This document shows, in pieces, positions 18,404 to 28,718 of a stretch of 64,000 nucleotides of DNA; within the stretch, counting starts at the first letter, position 1; the number at the start of each line of letters is the position of its first letter. The DNA comes from Thalassocella blandensis (lineage in GTDB: Bacteria > Pseudomonadota > Gammaproteobacteria > Pseudomonadales > Cellvibrionaceae), in the NCBI GenBank assembly GCA_902141825.1, contig CABFPG010000004.1, positions 62,001 to 126,000 of the forward strand, written 5' to 3'. The translations under genes and the position numbers were made by a program. The notes under the pieces were generated by a model that saw only the letters and a program-made list of their open reading frames with translations, did no database searches and was not told the DNA's origin.

Positions 18404-19183
18404 TTAGGCCTCCCCGTTCTTGAGGTTAGTCAGGAAGGGAGCAAAACCGTTTTCACCCAACCAAAACTTAATCATATAGTCGACACCATTACTGGTTAAG
18501 GTCGCACCAGAAAGTCCGTCTACTTTGTATTCTGCGTTAGGCGTGCTAGCGTCAACAGTGCCTTTAACCACACTTAGCTCTACGTCACCTTCTGCGCTGT
18601 AAACTTCCTTACCATTCCAAAGTGCTTTCCACTTGGGGTTATCCACTTCACCGCCAAGTCCAGGTGTTTCACCATGTTCGTAATAACCCAATCCGATCAC
18701 AGTGTTGAAATCAGACTCCAGTGCGATAAACCCTTTCAGAGTTGACCACAGGCCATAACCACGAATTGGCAAAATGACTTTTTCAATGTTGTTACCGTTT
18801 TTCACCAGGAATACTTTTGAATATTTTTCCTGACGAGAAAGACTGGCAATGTCCTGCTCGGCTGGAACAGGTTCAGACATTTTAGGGTCTTTCGCTGCTT
18901 TTACCTGATCGTATGCGGTGACATTCTCAATCGCATCTGGCGCAAATTTGCCAGTGTTAAGATCTACGATTTTAGTTTCAACAGCAGCAAACTGATCTTT
19001 GATAGTTTTAGACGGGTCATACATACCCGCTGCCATCAAAATGTTTTTTCTAAAATCTTTTGCTTTATTGGCAACTTGCGCAGGGCGCAATTGCACCGCC
19101 GCAGTGGACACAATGATCGAGCAAACGACACACAATGTTACCGCAACGCCTATTGTTCGTTTAAAACTATCGTTACTAGCCAC
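18404..19183 (-). CDS. nqrC: Na+-NQR subunit C (covalent FMN)
   Basis: NqrC carries a covalently bound FMN. The attachment motif SGATLTS is near the C-terminus, with Thr228 as the flavinylation site, which ApbE encoded downstream should modify. One N-terminal membrane helix is present. The start is GTG and overlaps the end of nqrB by 8 nt. Length 259 aa is typical. Confidence 0.97.
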   Translation of the reverse strand: MASNDSFKRTIGVAVTLCVVCSIIVSTAAVQLRPAQVANKAKDFRKNILMAAGMYDPSKTIKDQFAAVETKIVDLNTGKFAPDAIENVTAYDQVKAAKDPKMSEPVPAEQDIASLSRQEKYSKVFLVKNGNNIEKVILPIRGYGLWSTLKGFIALESDFNTVIGLGYYEHGETPGLGGEVDNPKWKALWNGKEVYSAEGDVELSVVKGTVDASTPNAEYKVDGLSGATLTSNGVDYMIKFWLGENGFAPFLTNLKNGEA

Positions 19184-20381
19184 GTGCTAACCTCCGCTTG
19201 ATATTCGCCTGTACAACAAAATGATCGATCAGCGGTGCAAAAATATTAGCGAACAGAATCGCCAGCATCATGCCTTCAGGGAAGGCAGGGTTCACAACGC
19301 GAATTGTGACCACCATAAAACCGATCAAACCACCAAACCACCATTTACCGGCATTGGTCATAGACGCAGATACGGGATCTGTCGCCATAAAGAAAGCACC
19401 AAATGCAAATCCGCCTAACACGAAGTGCCAGTAAAAAGGCATAGCGAACATTGGATTTGAACTCGCATCACCTACAGCGCCATATAACAAAGACGTCAGG
19501 GTAGTGCCAATGAAAACACCAAGTACGATGCGGGTCGAAGCAATTCCCATAAATAGCAGTACCAGACCACCGAGCAGAATTGCCAGCGTAGACACTTCCC
19601 CGATAGAACCTTGCATCTGCCCAAAGAATGCATCGAGCCAGGACATTTGCTGAGTTAAAGCGTCCATCCCCTGTTGTGCAGCAACAGAAAGAGCAGTCGC
19701 ACCGGTATAGCCATCAACAGCCGTCCAAACCGCATCACCAGACATGGAAGCCGGGTAAGCAAAGAACAGAAAGGCACGGCCAGTCAGCGCAGGGTTCAAG
19801 AAGTTCTTACCCGTTCCACCAAACACTTCCTTCCCGATTACCACACCAAAGCTGATGCCCAGGGCCGCCTGCCACAAAGGTAAATCTGGCGGACAGGTTA
19901 AAGCGAATAAAATGGAGGTTACAAAGAACCCTTCATTGATTTCGTGACCACGTTTAACCGCAAACAGAACTTCCCAGAAGCCGCCCACTACAAACGTGAT
20001 GAAGTAAATCGGTACAAAGAATGCAGCACCGTAGATCAGGTTATCCCAAATGCTGCTTGGATCATGCCCAGCCAGCATTAGAATTAATGCTCCACGCCAG
20101 CCTTCGATGGACGTCGCGCCCATTTCTGCCAGCACTGTATTCGCCTGAAAACCCAGGTTATACATACCGTAAAACATCGCTGGGAACGCGCAAGCCCAGA
20201 CAGTGATCATGATACGCTTAAGGTCAATACCGTCGCGTACATGTGCTGTCGTGCGAGTAACCGTGTTGGGTTGGTAAAAAATAGTATCGACAGCTTCATA
20301 CAGCGCATACCATTTTTCCCATTTGCCGCCGTGATGGAAATGCGGCTCCATATTGTCGAGGATGTTACGTAAAAATTTCAT
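19176..20381 (-). CDS. nqrB: Na+-NQR subunit B (covalent FMN)
   Basis: NqrB is the large membrane subunit that holds covalent FMN and riboflavin and forms the sodium path. The 401-aa protein has many helices and the flavinylation motif DGYTGATAL, with Thr229 as the FMN site. The gene starts 2 nt after the nqrA stop and overlaps nqrC. Confidence 0.97.
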   Translation of the reverse strand: MKFLRNILDNMEPHFHHGGKWEKWYALYEAVDTIFYQPNTVTRTTAHVRDGIDLKRIMITVWACAFPAMFYGMYNLGFQANTVLAEMGATSIEGWRGALILMLAGHDPSSIWDNLIYGAAFFVPIYFITFVVGGFWEVLFAVKRGHEINEGFFVTSILFALTCPPDLPLWQAALGISFGVVIGKEVFGGTGKNFLNPALTGRAFLFFAYPASMSGDAVWTAVDGYTGATALSVAAQQGMDALTQQMSWLDAFFGQMQGSIGEVSTLAILLGGLVLLFMGIASTRIVLGVFIGTTLTSLLYGAVGDASSNPMFAMPFYWHFVLGGFAFGAFFMATDPVSASMTNAGKWWFGGLIGFMVVTIRVVNPAFPEGMMLAILFANIFAPLIDHFVVQANIKRRLARG

Positions 20382-20383
20382 GC

Positions 20384-21727
20384 TTAGCCCTCCTTCTCAA
20401 TTTGCGTTAAGTTGCTACGCAAGATTGGGCCGTATTCATATTTGCCAGGGCAAACAAATGTACACAAGGCTAAATCCTCTTCATCTAACTCTAAACAACC
20501 GAGCTTTTGCGCAGTGTCGGTGTCGCCCACGATTAATGAACGCAGTAACTGGGTCGGTAAGATATCCAGCGGCATAACTTTTTCATATGCACCTACAGGC
20601 ACCATGGCACGCTCACTACCGTTGGTGGAGGTTGTGAAGTCGAACTTCTTACCACCCATCAATTTGGAAATATAAATACGCAATACGGAGAAGCGGTCTG
20701 AACCGGGCATGACATAATGCAAGAATGGACGCTCACGGCCTTCCAACAATACTGATACCTGATTGTGGTAACGTCCCAGGAAAGCCAAAGGCCCTTTACC
20801 TGTGCGGCCACCCAGCACGGAACCGGAAACCAGTCGGTTTTCCCCAGCTTTCATTTGACCTGCAGTCAACTCTTCCAGGCTAACGCCCACTCGGGTGCGA
20901 ACCAGGCGAGGATCTTCCATTTGAGGACCCGCCAGAGAGACGACGCGATCCAGATCCAGTTTGCCCGTGGTGAACAGGTTACCAATGGCAGCGACATCCT
21001 GATAACCCACTGTCCAGACAACTTTGTTGGCGCTGACAGGCGATAAATAGTGGATGTGCGTTCCCACATTCCCGGCAGGGTGAACCCCGGAAAATGTTTC
21101 ATAAACCACTTTCTCTAAACCGGCATTAGGAATATCGGCGCCTTGAGCGTGACTGACGTACACTTTGCCTTCCGTTAAGGTAGACAGTACCGCCAGACCA
21201 TTTTTAAAGGCTTCTGCTTTTTCAGCAAGGATTACAGCGGGATCGGCCGCTAATGGATTAGTGTCCATGGCGGAAACAAAAATGTTTACCGGAGCACTGT
21301 CAATCGCGGGAACCTTACTGTATGGACGGGTACGAATAGACGTCCACATGCCAGAATTAACCAGGTTATCGACCACGTCTTGGCGAGCAATCGAGCCTAG
21401 TTGTGCAGCATCATAACTGGCGAAGGTTTCAGCTTCATCCCCTTCCACGTCAATCACAACCGATTGGAAAATACGTTGCGCGCCACGATTAATCGCAGCC
21501 ACAGTACCTGCCGCTGGCGAGGTATAGCGTACTCCTTCGGTTTTTTTATCGGTGAAAAGGACCTGCCCTACTTTCACTTTGTCACCCACTTGCACTTCCA
21601 TGGTTGGCTTCATTCCATGATAATCAAAGCCTACAAGAGCGACAGTTCGAACGTTAGGGCCATCTTCTATGGATTGTCGGGGTTCACCCGATATAGGTAA
21701 AGTCAATCCTCGACGGATATTAATCAT
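20384..21727 (-). CDS. nqrA: Na+-NQR subunit A
   Basis: NqrA is the cytoplasmic subunit associated with quinone binding and the first gene of the operon. The 447-aa protein begins [16 protein letters not shown], the standard family N-terminus, and contains a conserved Cys segment near the C-terminus ([16 protein letters not shown]). The operon promoter should lie just to the right of 21727 but cannot be placed with confidence. Confidence 0.97.
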   Translation of the reverse strand: MINIRRGLTLPISGEPRQSIEDGPNVRTVALVGFDYHGMKPTMEVQVGDKVKVGQVLFTDKKTEGVRYTSPAAGTVAAINRGAQRIFQSVVIDVEGDEAETFASYDAAQLGSIARQDVVDNLVNSGMWTSIRTRPYSKVPAIDSAPVNIFVSAMDTNPLAADPAVILAEKAEAFKNGLAVLSTLTEGKVYVSHAQGADIPNAGLEKVVYETFSGVHPAGNVGTHIHYLSPVSANKVVWTVGYQDVAAIGNLFTTGKLDLDRVVSLAGPQMEDPRLVRTRVGVSLEELTAGQMKAGENRLVSGSVLGGRTGKGPLAFLGRYHNQVSVLLEGRERPFLHYVMPGSDRFSVLRIYISKLMGGKKFDFTTSTNGSERAMVPVGAYEKVMPLDILPTQLLRSLIVGDTDTAQKLGCLELDEEDLALCTFVCPGKYEYGPILRSNLTQIEKEG

Positions 21728-22465
21728 ACGTCACAGCCTAAGTTTTGAGTTTAATATTTTTTGCGAAACTTTTAGCAATAGAGGCTGCACTTTTACCTCA
21801 CATACCTCACAAGCAATTGCTTCATATGCCACGTCTTTACAATCTATATCACTTGCCGACGTCTTATTGCATACACGTGTTGTATACATGGGTGCAGCCA
21901 ATATTGCGGAATTTTTATTTCTGGCCGTTCTACATTTAACGGAACGCCAGCGCAATCAGCGCAATTCCTCTTAACCGCGTGCGGTAAGAGTCTCTTCTAT
22001 TTGCAGCTTGCTTTTATTTGTAGATGTAATTCAGCAAATCTTTTGAGAAGTATGGTGATTGATTAGTAATCTAGACGATACACCACGCGCATTGCGTAAA
22101 TTTTGACCCGGATGACCGATTTTCTAACGGCCTTGATTCCGGTTCTTCTATCGTACTTTCTATATTTTATGGGCCCGCAAAAAAGCCGCGCCAATTATAC
22201 GGATGAAGAGATCATTTAGCTAGTTTAACTCTTTGTTTTATCGATCTTTTTGCTATAGGCGACGCAGGAAGGCGTACAAAGCTTAATCAAGCCCTGGCAT
22301 TTCCTTGCATTTTATCGAATTTCGCCTCGGTTTCCACTGCCCCCTTCAGGTCACCCCGCTCAGAATCCGACTTAAACTGGAGGCAATTACACCTGTTTAT
22401 CCCTATTAAAGGTCGCTAAAATACCGCCACAATTTTTCAGGTAGTGTTTAGGTAGTAATACGCTT
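21728..22465. other. Divergent spacer between nqrA and mfd
   Basis: This stretch of about 740 bp must hold the nqr and mfd promoters. Several short open frames occur on both strands, none with family resemblance or a good ribosome site. I see no terminator, riboswitch or repeat. Confidence 0.45.
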
Positions 22466-25400
22466 ATGGCAGTAAGTCCGCTCGACCCGCCTCTCAAGAA
22501 CAAAAGTGGCGACAAATCGCTTTGGGGAAATCTTTCAGGTAGTGCGCTCGCTTGCGCTATTGCCAATAGCGCTTTGGCTAATAAATCCTCAACCCTGGTG
22601 ATCGCGCCCAACATGTCCGTGGCAGATCGTTTGGCAATGGAGGTGGAACAGTTTGTTCCCGCCAGCGCAAACAGCAGCGGCGACAGACAAGCGGATTTAA
22701 ATATCATTCTGTTTTCAGATTGGGAAACGCTGCCCTACGATAGTTTTTCCCCCCACCAAGACATTATTTCCAACCGCATGCGCTGCCTTTACCAGCTGGC
22801 CAAAGGCCACAAAACACTGGTCATTGTATCCGCCCAAACACTTGCACAGCGCCTGGTACCACAGAGCTATATTTTGTCCAAAAGCCTGGTTCTCAAAACG
22901 GGTGAAATTCTCGATCGAGAGAAACTGCGCCAGCAGCTCACGTACGCCGGTTACCAGAATGTCGATACCGTTTATCAGCACGGTGAGTTTGCGCTTCGCG
23001 GTGCCCTTCTGGACGTATTCCCGATGGGAAGCGAGCACGCATTCCGCATCGAACTGTTTGATGATGAAGTGGAGTCTTTGCGCACATTTGACCCAGAATC
23101 TCAGCGCACCATCGAGAAGGTTCCCAGCATTGATATTTTGCCCGGCAAAGAGTGCCCTCTCGATGAGCAATCTATTGTCCATTTCCGAAATGAGTGGCAC
23201 GAGCGTTTTGACGTCAACCATAAAGCCTGTCCGGTTTATCAGGATGTAAACTCAGGTTTGGCAGCAGCGGGCATTGAATACTTCCTGCCGCTGTTTTTCG
23301 ACTCCACCTCCTCCCTCTTCGATTATCTGGATCAGGATTCTCAGCTATTCATTCTGGACGGATTTGATAAAGCCTATGAGGACTTTTACCGGGAAGTCAG
23401 CTCGCGGTACGACAGCCGTTGCGGTGATATTGAACGCCCCATTCTAAAGCCACACGAAATTTTTCTGCCGGTCAATGAGCTGTTTGGCCACATGAAAAAT
23501 TTTGCCAAAGTCAGCCTCAGCCAGCAAATGGTTGAAGATAAGCCAGGCCAGGTAAATTTCGATATAAAACCCGCGCCACTGCTATTAATCGACACGCGAC
23601 TCAAGAACCCGCTTCATCATGTCGAAAAATTCATTTGCGATACTGAAAAACGTATATTGTTTTGCGCAGAATCCAGTGGACGCCGAGAAATACTAAAAGA
23701 ACAGTTTTTAAAGATAGGCGTCGAACCTCAGGAAGTGGAATCCATTAGTGATTTCTTTACCTCTGACATCTCGCTGGCCATTACCATTGCGCCGCTGGAG
23801 GAAGGGTTTAACTGTCAGACCCCCTCGCTGATTCTGGTTGCGGAATCACAGTTGTTTGGCACCCAGGTGAAACAGGCCCGTCGCCGCAAAACCGGGAATG
23901 ATGATCACGATAACATCATTAAAAATCTGACCGAATTAAATATCAGCGCTCCTGTCGTTCACCTGGAACATGGAGTCGGCCGTTATCGAGGTTTGCAAAC
24001 TATAGAACACGATGGACAGGCAGAAGAATTTTTAGTCCTTGAATACGCTAATGATGCAAAACTTTATGTCCCTGTTGCCAACTTGCATTTAATCAGCCGG
24101 TATTCCGGCTCCGAAGAAACGCACGCACCACTGCACAAGCTTGGCAGTGAACAGTGGCAAAAAGCCAAACGCAAAGCCGCCGAACAAATTCGCGATGTTG
24201 CGGCAGAACTGCTCGACATTTACGCCAAACGAGAAGCCAAAAAAGGCTTTTCCTACAAAAGTCCGAGAGAAGATTATCAGCAATTCTGTGCTGGTTTTCC
24301 ATTCGAAGAAACCCCCGATCAGCAAGACGCCATTGAAGCTGTACGAAACGATATGTTGTCCAATAAACCAATGGACAGACTCGTCTGTGGTGATGTTGGT
24401 TTTGGTAAAACTGAAGTGGCAATGCGCGCGTGCTTTATCGCCGTTCAAAATGCCAAACAGGTGGCAATCCTCGTGCCCACCACGCTACTGGCGCAACAAC
24501 ACTACGAAAATTTTAAAGACCGCTTTGCCGATTGGCCGGTAAATATTGAAGTGGTTTCGCGATTCAAAACGCAAAAAGATATTACCGAGATAAGCAAGCG
24601 CCTGGAAGCGGGTAAAATTGACATCATTATCGGTACCCACAAATTAATTCAAGGTGATTTAAAATACCCCAACCTGGGATTAATGATCATTGATGAAGAG
24701 CATCGCTTTGGTGTGAGACAAAAGGAAAAACTGAAGTCCCTGCGCGCCGAGGTCGATATTCTGACCATGACTGCCACACCAATTCCACGAACGCTCAACA
24801 TGTCGATGTCCGGCATACGCGATCTCTCGATAATCGCAACACCACCAGCAAAACGCCTTTCTGTAAAAACGTTTGTCCGTGAATCCGACAAGACCATCAT
24901 CAAAGAAGCGGTACAACGGGAAATTATGCGTGGCGGCCAGGTGTATTACTTACACAATGAAGTTAAATCGATTGAAAAAGTTGCACGTGAGCTTGCAGAA
25001 CTGGTACCGGAAGCACGCATTAAAATCGGTCATGGACAAATGCGCGAACGCGATCTTGAAGCGGTGATGGCGGACTTCTACCACAAACGATTTAACATTC
25101 TGGTGTGCACCACCATTATCGAAACAGGTATCGATGTTCCGAGTGCAAACACCATTATTATAGATCGCGCAGACACCTTCGGCCTGGCGCAACTGCATCA
25201 GCTTCGCGGTCGTGTCGGCCGCTCGCACCACCAGGCTTATGCCTACCTGTTGACGCCAAACAAAAAGGCCATGACCGCAGATGCACACAAGCGACTTGAC
25301 GCAATTTCAGAAGCCCAGGATTTAGGTGCCGGATTTATGCTGGCATCCCACGACCTGGAGATCCGTGGTGCAGGTGAATTGCTTGGCGAAGAGCAAAGCG

Positions 25401-25948
25401 GACAAATCCAAACGATTGGTTTTTCTTTATATATGGATCTGCTGGACCGAGCTGTCAAAGCCATACACAGCGGAAAAACCTTTGACCTGGACGATGATTT
25501 GGATAATGGCGTTGACCTAAATCTTCGTATACCGGCATTAATCCCGGAAGACTATCTACCAGATGTGAATACCCGTTTAAACTTGTATAAACGGGTTGCT
25601 TCCTGTAAAACCGAGGATGACCTAAATGAACTCCAGGTAGAGATGATCGACCGGTTTGGCCTGCTGCCAGACCAGGTGAAAAACCTTTTCCGCCAGAGCA
25701 AATTGAGACTCGAAGCTGAAAAACTTGGCATTATTCAAGTAGACGCAGGAAAATCACAGGGGCGAATTGAATTTGCCAAGGAAACGGCAGTCGAACCCCT
25801 TACAATTGTGAAGCTCGTGCAAAAACAGCCACAACATTATCGTCTCGAAGGGGCAAATCATTTAAAGTTTATTTTTGACATGGAAAACACCGACGAACGC
25901 TTAAAGATCGTTCACAACGTGCTGGAATCCTTAAAAAAATCCGCCTGA
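22466..25948 (+). CDS. mfd: Transcription-repair coupling factor
   Basis: Mfd removes RNA polymerase stalled at lesions and recruits UvrA. The 1160-aa protein (E. coli 1148) contains an N-terminal UvrB-homology region and the CarD-like RNA polymerase interaction domain (APVVHLEHGVGRYRG). Next come the RecG-like motor with Walker A GDVGFGKTEVAMRA and DEEH box (IIDEEHRFGV), then motif VI (QLRGRVGR), and the D7 domain. The first ATG of the frame is used. csiV and a kinase gene follow closely. Confidence 0.98.
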   Translation: MAVSPLDPPLKNKSGDKSLWGNLSGSALACAIANSALANKSSTLVIAPNMSVADRLAMEVEQFVPASANSSGDRQADLNIILFSDWETLPYDSFSPHQDIISNRMRCLYQLAKGHKTLVIVSAQTLAQRLVPQSYILSKSLVLKTGEILDREKLRQQLTYAGYQNVDTVYQHGEFALRGALLDVFPMGSEHAFRIELFDDEVESLRTFDPESQRTIEKVPSIDILPGKECPLDEQSIVHFRNEWHERFDVNHKACPVYQDVNSGLAAAGIEYFLPLFFDSTSSLFDYLDQDSQLFILDGFDKAYEDFYREVSSRYDSRCGDIERPILKPHEIFLPVNELFGHMKNFAKVSLSQQMVEDKPGQVNFDIKPAPLLLIDTRLKNPLHHVEKFICDTEKRILFCAESSGRREILKEQFLKIGVEPQEVESISDFFTSDISLAITIAPLEEGFNCQTPSLILVAESQLFGTQVKQARRRKTGNDDHDNIIKNLTELNISAPVVHLEHGVGRYRGLQTIEHDGQAEEFLVLEYANDAKLYVPVANLHLISRYSGSEETHAPLHKLGSEQWQKAKRKAAEQIRDVAAELLDIYAKREAKKGFSYKSPREDYQQFCAGFPFEETPDQQDAIEAVRNDMLSNKPMDRLVCGDVGFGKTEVAMRACFIAVQNAKQVAILVPTTLLAQQHYENFKDRFADWPVNIEVVSRFKTQKDITEISKRLEAGKIDIIIGTHKLIQGDLKYPNLGLMIIDEEHRFGVRQKEKLKSLRAEVDILTMTATPIPRTLNMSMSGIRDLSIIATPPAKRLSVKTFVRESDKTIIKEAVQREIMRGGQVYYLHNEVKSIEKVARELAELVPEARIKIGHGQMRERDLEAVMADFYHKRFNILVCTTIIETGIDVPSANTIIIDRADTFGLAQLHQLRGRVGRSHHQAYAYLLTPNKKAMTADAHKRLDAISEAQDLGAGFMLASHDLEIRGAGELLGEEQSGQIQTIGFSLYMDLLDRAVKAIHSGKTFDLDDDLDNGVDLNLRIPALIPEDYLPDVNTRLNLYKRVASCKTEDDLNELQVEMIDRFGLLPDQVKNLFRQSKLRLEAEKLGIIQVDAGKSQGRIEFAKETAVEPLTIVKLVQKQPQHYRLEGANHLKFIFDMENTDERLKIVHNVLESLKKSA

Positions 25949-26009
25949 GTAACAAGGGATTTACCTTGAACAGCACCGATAACCGCTATTAAAAACAAGT
26001 GAAAGCACT

Positions 26010-26951
26010 ATGCGATTAAAGATACAACGAGCACTCCATCAATTGACTTATTCTTTTGCCATGCTCAGCCTGCTTACAGTTTTACCGGCAGCGGCACAAA
26101 AAAATGAAGGCGTCAAAGATACTCGCTACGAGGACTGGTTCCAGGTAGAAATTATTGTTTTTGCTCGCAATCAGATTAATTCGCCCGATGCCGAAAAATG
26201 GTCTAAAAATGTTGCCCTGGCCTACCCACCCAATTTGCAATTACTGGTAGACCCGAATGCACCGGCAGCTCAGGAAAATTTAAATGCGGCAGTGTCCACT
26301 GCCATCAATGCAGCCCAAAGCACCAGTCAAACCGGCCTACCCGCCATGGAACAGCCTTTCGTAATGCTTAGCTCCAACCAGCGGCATTTAAATGCGGAAG
26401 CTCTGCAAATCAAACGCAACCGAGGCAAACGTGTATTATTCCACGAAGCCTGGCGACAACCGATGCTGGACAAAGACTCCTCCCCCGCAATTGTAATCAG
26501 CGGTGGCGATACGTTTGACAAGAACAAAGAACTCGAGGGGTTTGTCACCATTTGGCTAAGCCGATACCTCCATATAGGCACCAACTTATGGTTCACCAGC
26601 TTTGAAGCGAATTACGGCCAGGAAACCGAGCACTGGCCTTATCCACCAGAACCACCAAAACCGTTCACCCCCAACAATACAAATCTAGACAGCGGTGGCT
26701 TATCCAATAACAGTCAGTGGAATTTGTCCCTGGATGAAAGCGACAAGGATATCGGTCTTAACTTTGATGCGCAGTCCAGCCAGAATTATTTCCAGGATTA
26801 CACAAATTTGACCAAACAACCCTATGTGGTCAGTCGAGTCGTTACGATGCAACAACGCCGGCGTATGCGAAGTACTGAATTGCACTACCTCGATCATCCC
26901 CTGATGGGCATCCTGATCCAGATTGATAAATTTGAGCCAGTTTTACCTTAA
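26010..26951 (+). CDS. csiV: CsiV-family periplasmic protein
   Basis: CsiV is a periplasmic peptidoglycan-associated protein that supports the lipoprotein activator of PBP1a in Vibrio cholerae. This 313-aa protein has a signal peptide (cleavage likely after LPAAA), the WFQVEIIVFARNQ start typical of the family, and its conserved C-terminal segment RRRMRSTELHYLDHPL. The central region is Asn/Pro-rich and variable. It starts 61 nt after mfd, probably in the same transcript. Confidence 0.85.
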   Translation: MRLKIQRALHQLTYSFAMLSLLTVLPAAAQKNEGVKDTRYEDWFQVEIIVFARNQINSPDAEKWSKNVALAYPPNLQLLVDPNAPAAQENLNAAVSTAINAAQSTSQTGLPAMEQPFVMLSSNQRHLNAEALQIKRNRGKRVLFHEAWRQPMLDKDSSPAIVISGGDTFDKNKELEGFVTIWLSRYLHIGTNLWFTSFEANYGQETEHWPYPPEPPKPFTPNNTNLDSGGLSNNSQWNLSLDESDKDIGLNFDAQSSQNYFQDYTNLTKQPYVVSRVVTMQQRRRMRSTELHYLDHPLMGILIQIDKFEPVLP

Positions 26952-27000
26952 AGACAATCCACTCAGGAGCCCCCAAACTCCATAACATCAGGATTAAACG

Positions 27001-28566
27001 ATGCGCACAAAATGGTTCATCCACATCGTTCCACAGAATTTTGTGCGCAAATCCAATCAGCATCACCTCAAGCATGAGCGAACGTCTTTATCCCGCCTTA
27101 CTTTCTACCCATTTTTTTTAAGCTTGTTCTGTAGCAGCTCGGTTAACGCCTCATCCCCCTTAAATAACTTCAAGCAAACGCTGGAAAACAATATATCCCT
27201 TTGGATTCTATTTTTAACGGCGTGCATTTTGCTCACCATTATTCTAGTGCAGGGAATCTGGCTTGTTGCACTGTACTACAGTCGTCGCCGTCAGCAATGG
27301 AAAACAGAAAAAGACAGCATTAACCCGGAGTTACTGGCCAAAACACGTCAGCAACTCTATCGCGAAATTGCCCGGCACGAATCCACAGAAGAGCTGCTAC
27401 GAGAAACACAGGAATACACTAAAACCATGATCAATTCCATGCCCAGCATTTTGATCGCGGTTACACCGGAGGGCTTTATTACACACTGGAATCTCGCTGC
27501 CATTCGCTCTACAGGGATTAATGCAGAACAGGCACTGGGTGGTCACATTAATAAGGTTTATCCTGAGCTGCCGGTAAACCACACCTTAATCAAAGAAACC
27601 ATTTCCAGCGGTGAACCCTATTTGCGTGAAAGCATCCAGCAAGGTCAAGGCCCTCATGCGACGTTTTTTGACCTCACACTTTATCCGCTTATGGCAGACG
27701 ATATCAGCGGCGCTGTTATTCTTGCTGAAAATGTAACGAAGCGTGTGCGTGTTGAAAGCATGTTAATTCAGAATGAAAAAATGATGAGTCTGGGTGAAAT
27801 GGCCGCAGGTATGGCTCATGAAATTAACAACCCTCTCGCAGGCATTCTAAACAACGCACAAAATGTTATTCGCCGCATGTCTCCAGATTTGGCAGCAAAC
27901 AAAGAGGCAGCCGACAAGTCTGGTGTTGATCTGACTGCAATGCATGACTATATGCAGGAGCGCGGTATTTTACAGTTTTTACAAAGTATTCGAGAATCAG
28001 GAGAGCAGGCGGCGCAGATCGTTACAAACATGTTGGAGTTTTCTCGCAGCAACTATAAAAACCACCAGCTGCATGACATTACAGCATTAGTTGAAGGCGC
28101 ACTTGAACTAACCCGTAAAAGCCTCGAATTAAAAACCAGCATGGGAGTGGAGATGCCCAATATTCGAAAGGAATACGAGGCTAACCTGCCACTCATTCCC
28201 TGCTCATCTACAGAAATTCAGCAGGTGCTGGTCAACCTGGTAAGAAACGCTGCACAAGCATTTACATCCGACGAATACGGCCCACCATTAGACCCGGAAG
28301 TTCTCATTACCTTGCATATGGAAGATGCATTTATTGTTATTGAAATTAAAGACAATGGGCCAGGAATGCCCAGCGAAGTAAAAAAACATATATTCGAACC
28401 GTTTTTTACCACCAAAGACGTTGGCAAAGGGACAGGGCTCGGCTTATCTGTAACCTATTTTATTATTTCCGAACATCACAAAGGCAGCATTGACGTGGAG
28501 TCCTGGCCCGGACAAGGCACCACTTTTACCATCAAACTGCCGGTTCACCAGCAATTCGAGCTTTAG
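27001..28566 (+). CDS. Membrane PAS sensor histidine kinase (orphan)
   Basis: This is a 521-aa sensor kinase. It has one or two N-terminal hydrophobic segments, the clearer at about 64-92, then a PAS domain from about residue 138 (NSMPSILIAVTPEG). The HisKA domain has the H box GEMAAGMAHEINNPLAG with His273. The HATPase_c domain has an N box (LVRNAAQAF), DNGPGMP and GKGTGLGLS. No receiver domain or adjacent response regulator is present, so the partner is elsewhere. An AGGATT ribosome site lies 7 nt before the ATG. It follows csiV by 49 nt and may be in the mfd-csiV transcript. Confidence 0.9.
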   Translation: MRTKWFIHIVPQNFVRKSNQHHLKHERTSLSRLTFYPFFLSLFCSSSVNASSPLNNFKQTLENNISLWILFLTACILLTIILVQGIWLVALYYSRRRQQWKTEKDSINPELLAKTRQQLYREIARHESTEELLRETQEYTKTMINSMPSILIAVTPEGFITHWNLAAIRSTGINAEQALGGHINKVYPELPVNHTLIKETISSGEPYLRESIQQGQGPHATFFDLTLYPLMADDISGAVILAENVTKRVRVESMLIQNEKMMSLGEMAAGMAHEINNPLAGILNNAQNVIRRMSPDLAANKEAADKSGVDLTAMHDYMQERGILQFLQSIRESGEQAAQIVTNMLEFSRSNYKNHQLHDITALVEGALELTRKSLELKTSMGVEMPNIRKEYEANLPLIPCSSTEIQQVLVNLVRNAAQAFTSDEYGPPLDPEVLITLHMEDAFIVIEIKDNGPGMPSEVKKHIFEPFFTTKDVGKGTGLGLSVTYFIISEHHKGSIDVESWPGQGTTFTIKLPVHQQFEL

Positions 28567-28642
28567 CCCTGACAAGGTATTCTTCCTGTAAGATTTTTCT
28601 TTGCGAAGTTCCACCCCCAGGAAAACACAACTACGATATTTT

Positions 28643-28656
28643 CTGACCTGCATCAA
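28643..28656 (+). promoter_or_regulatory. FNR/ANR binding site upstream of hemN
   Basis: CTGAC-CTGC-ATCAA matches the FNR consensus TTGAT-N4-ATCAA at 8 of 10 half-site positions, with a perfect right half. A TATACT hexamer at 28678-28683 predicts transcription from about 28691, which puts the site centre near -41.5, the standard class II activator position. This predicts induction of hemN at low oxygen. Confidence 0.7.
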
Positions 28657-28677
28657 ATTCCGTTATTTCAAGGCTCT

Positions 28678-28683
28678 TATACT
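28678..28683 (+). promoter_or_regulatory. Probable -10 element of hemN
   Basis: TATACT sits about 22 bp downstream of the FNR-like site and about 35 bp upstream of the hemN start. No good -35 is visible, as expected for an FNR-activated promoter. Confidence 0.55.
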
Positions 28684-28718
28684 TTCCGCACTTAAAAAGA
28701 CATAGCGGAGTTTTTCAG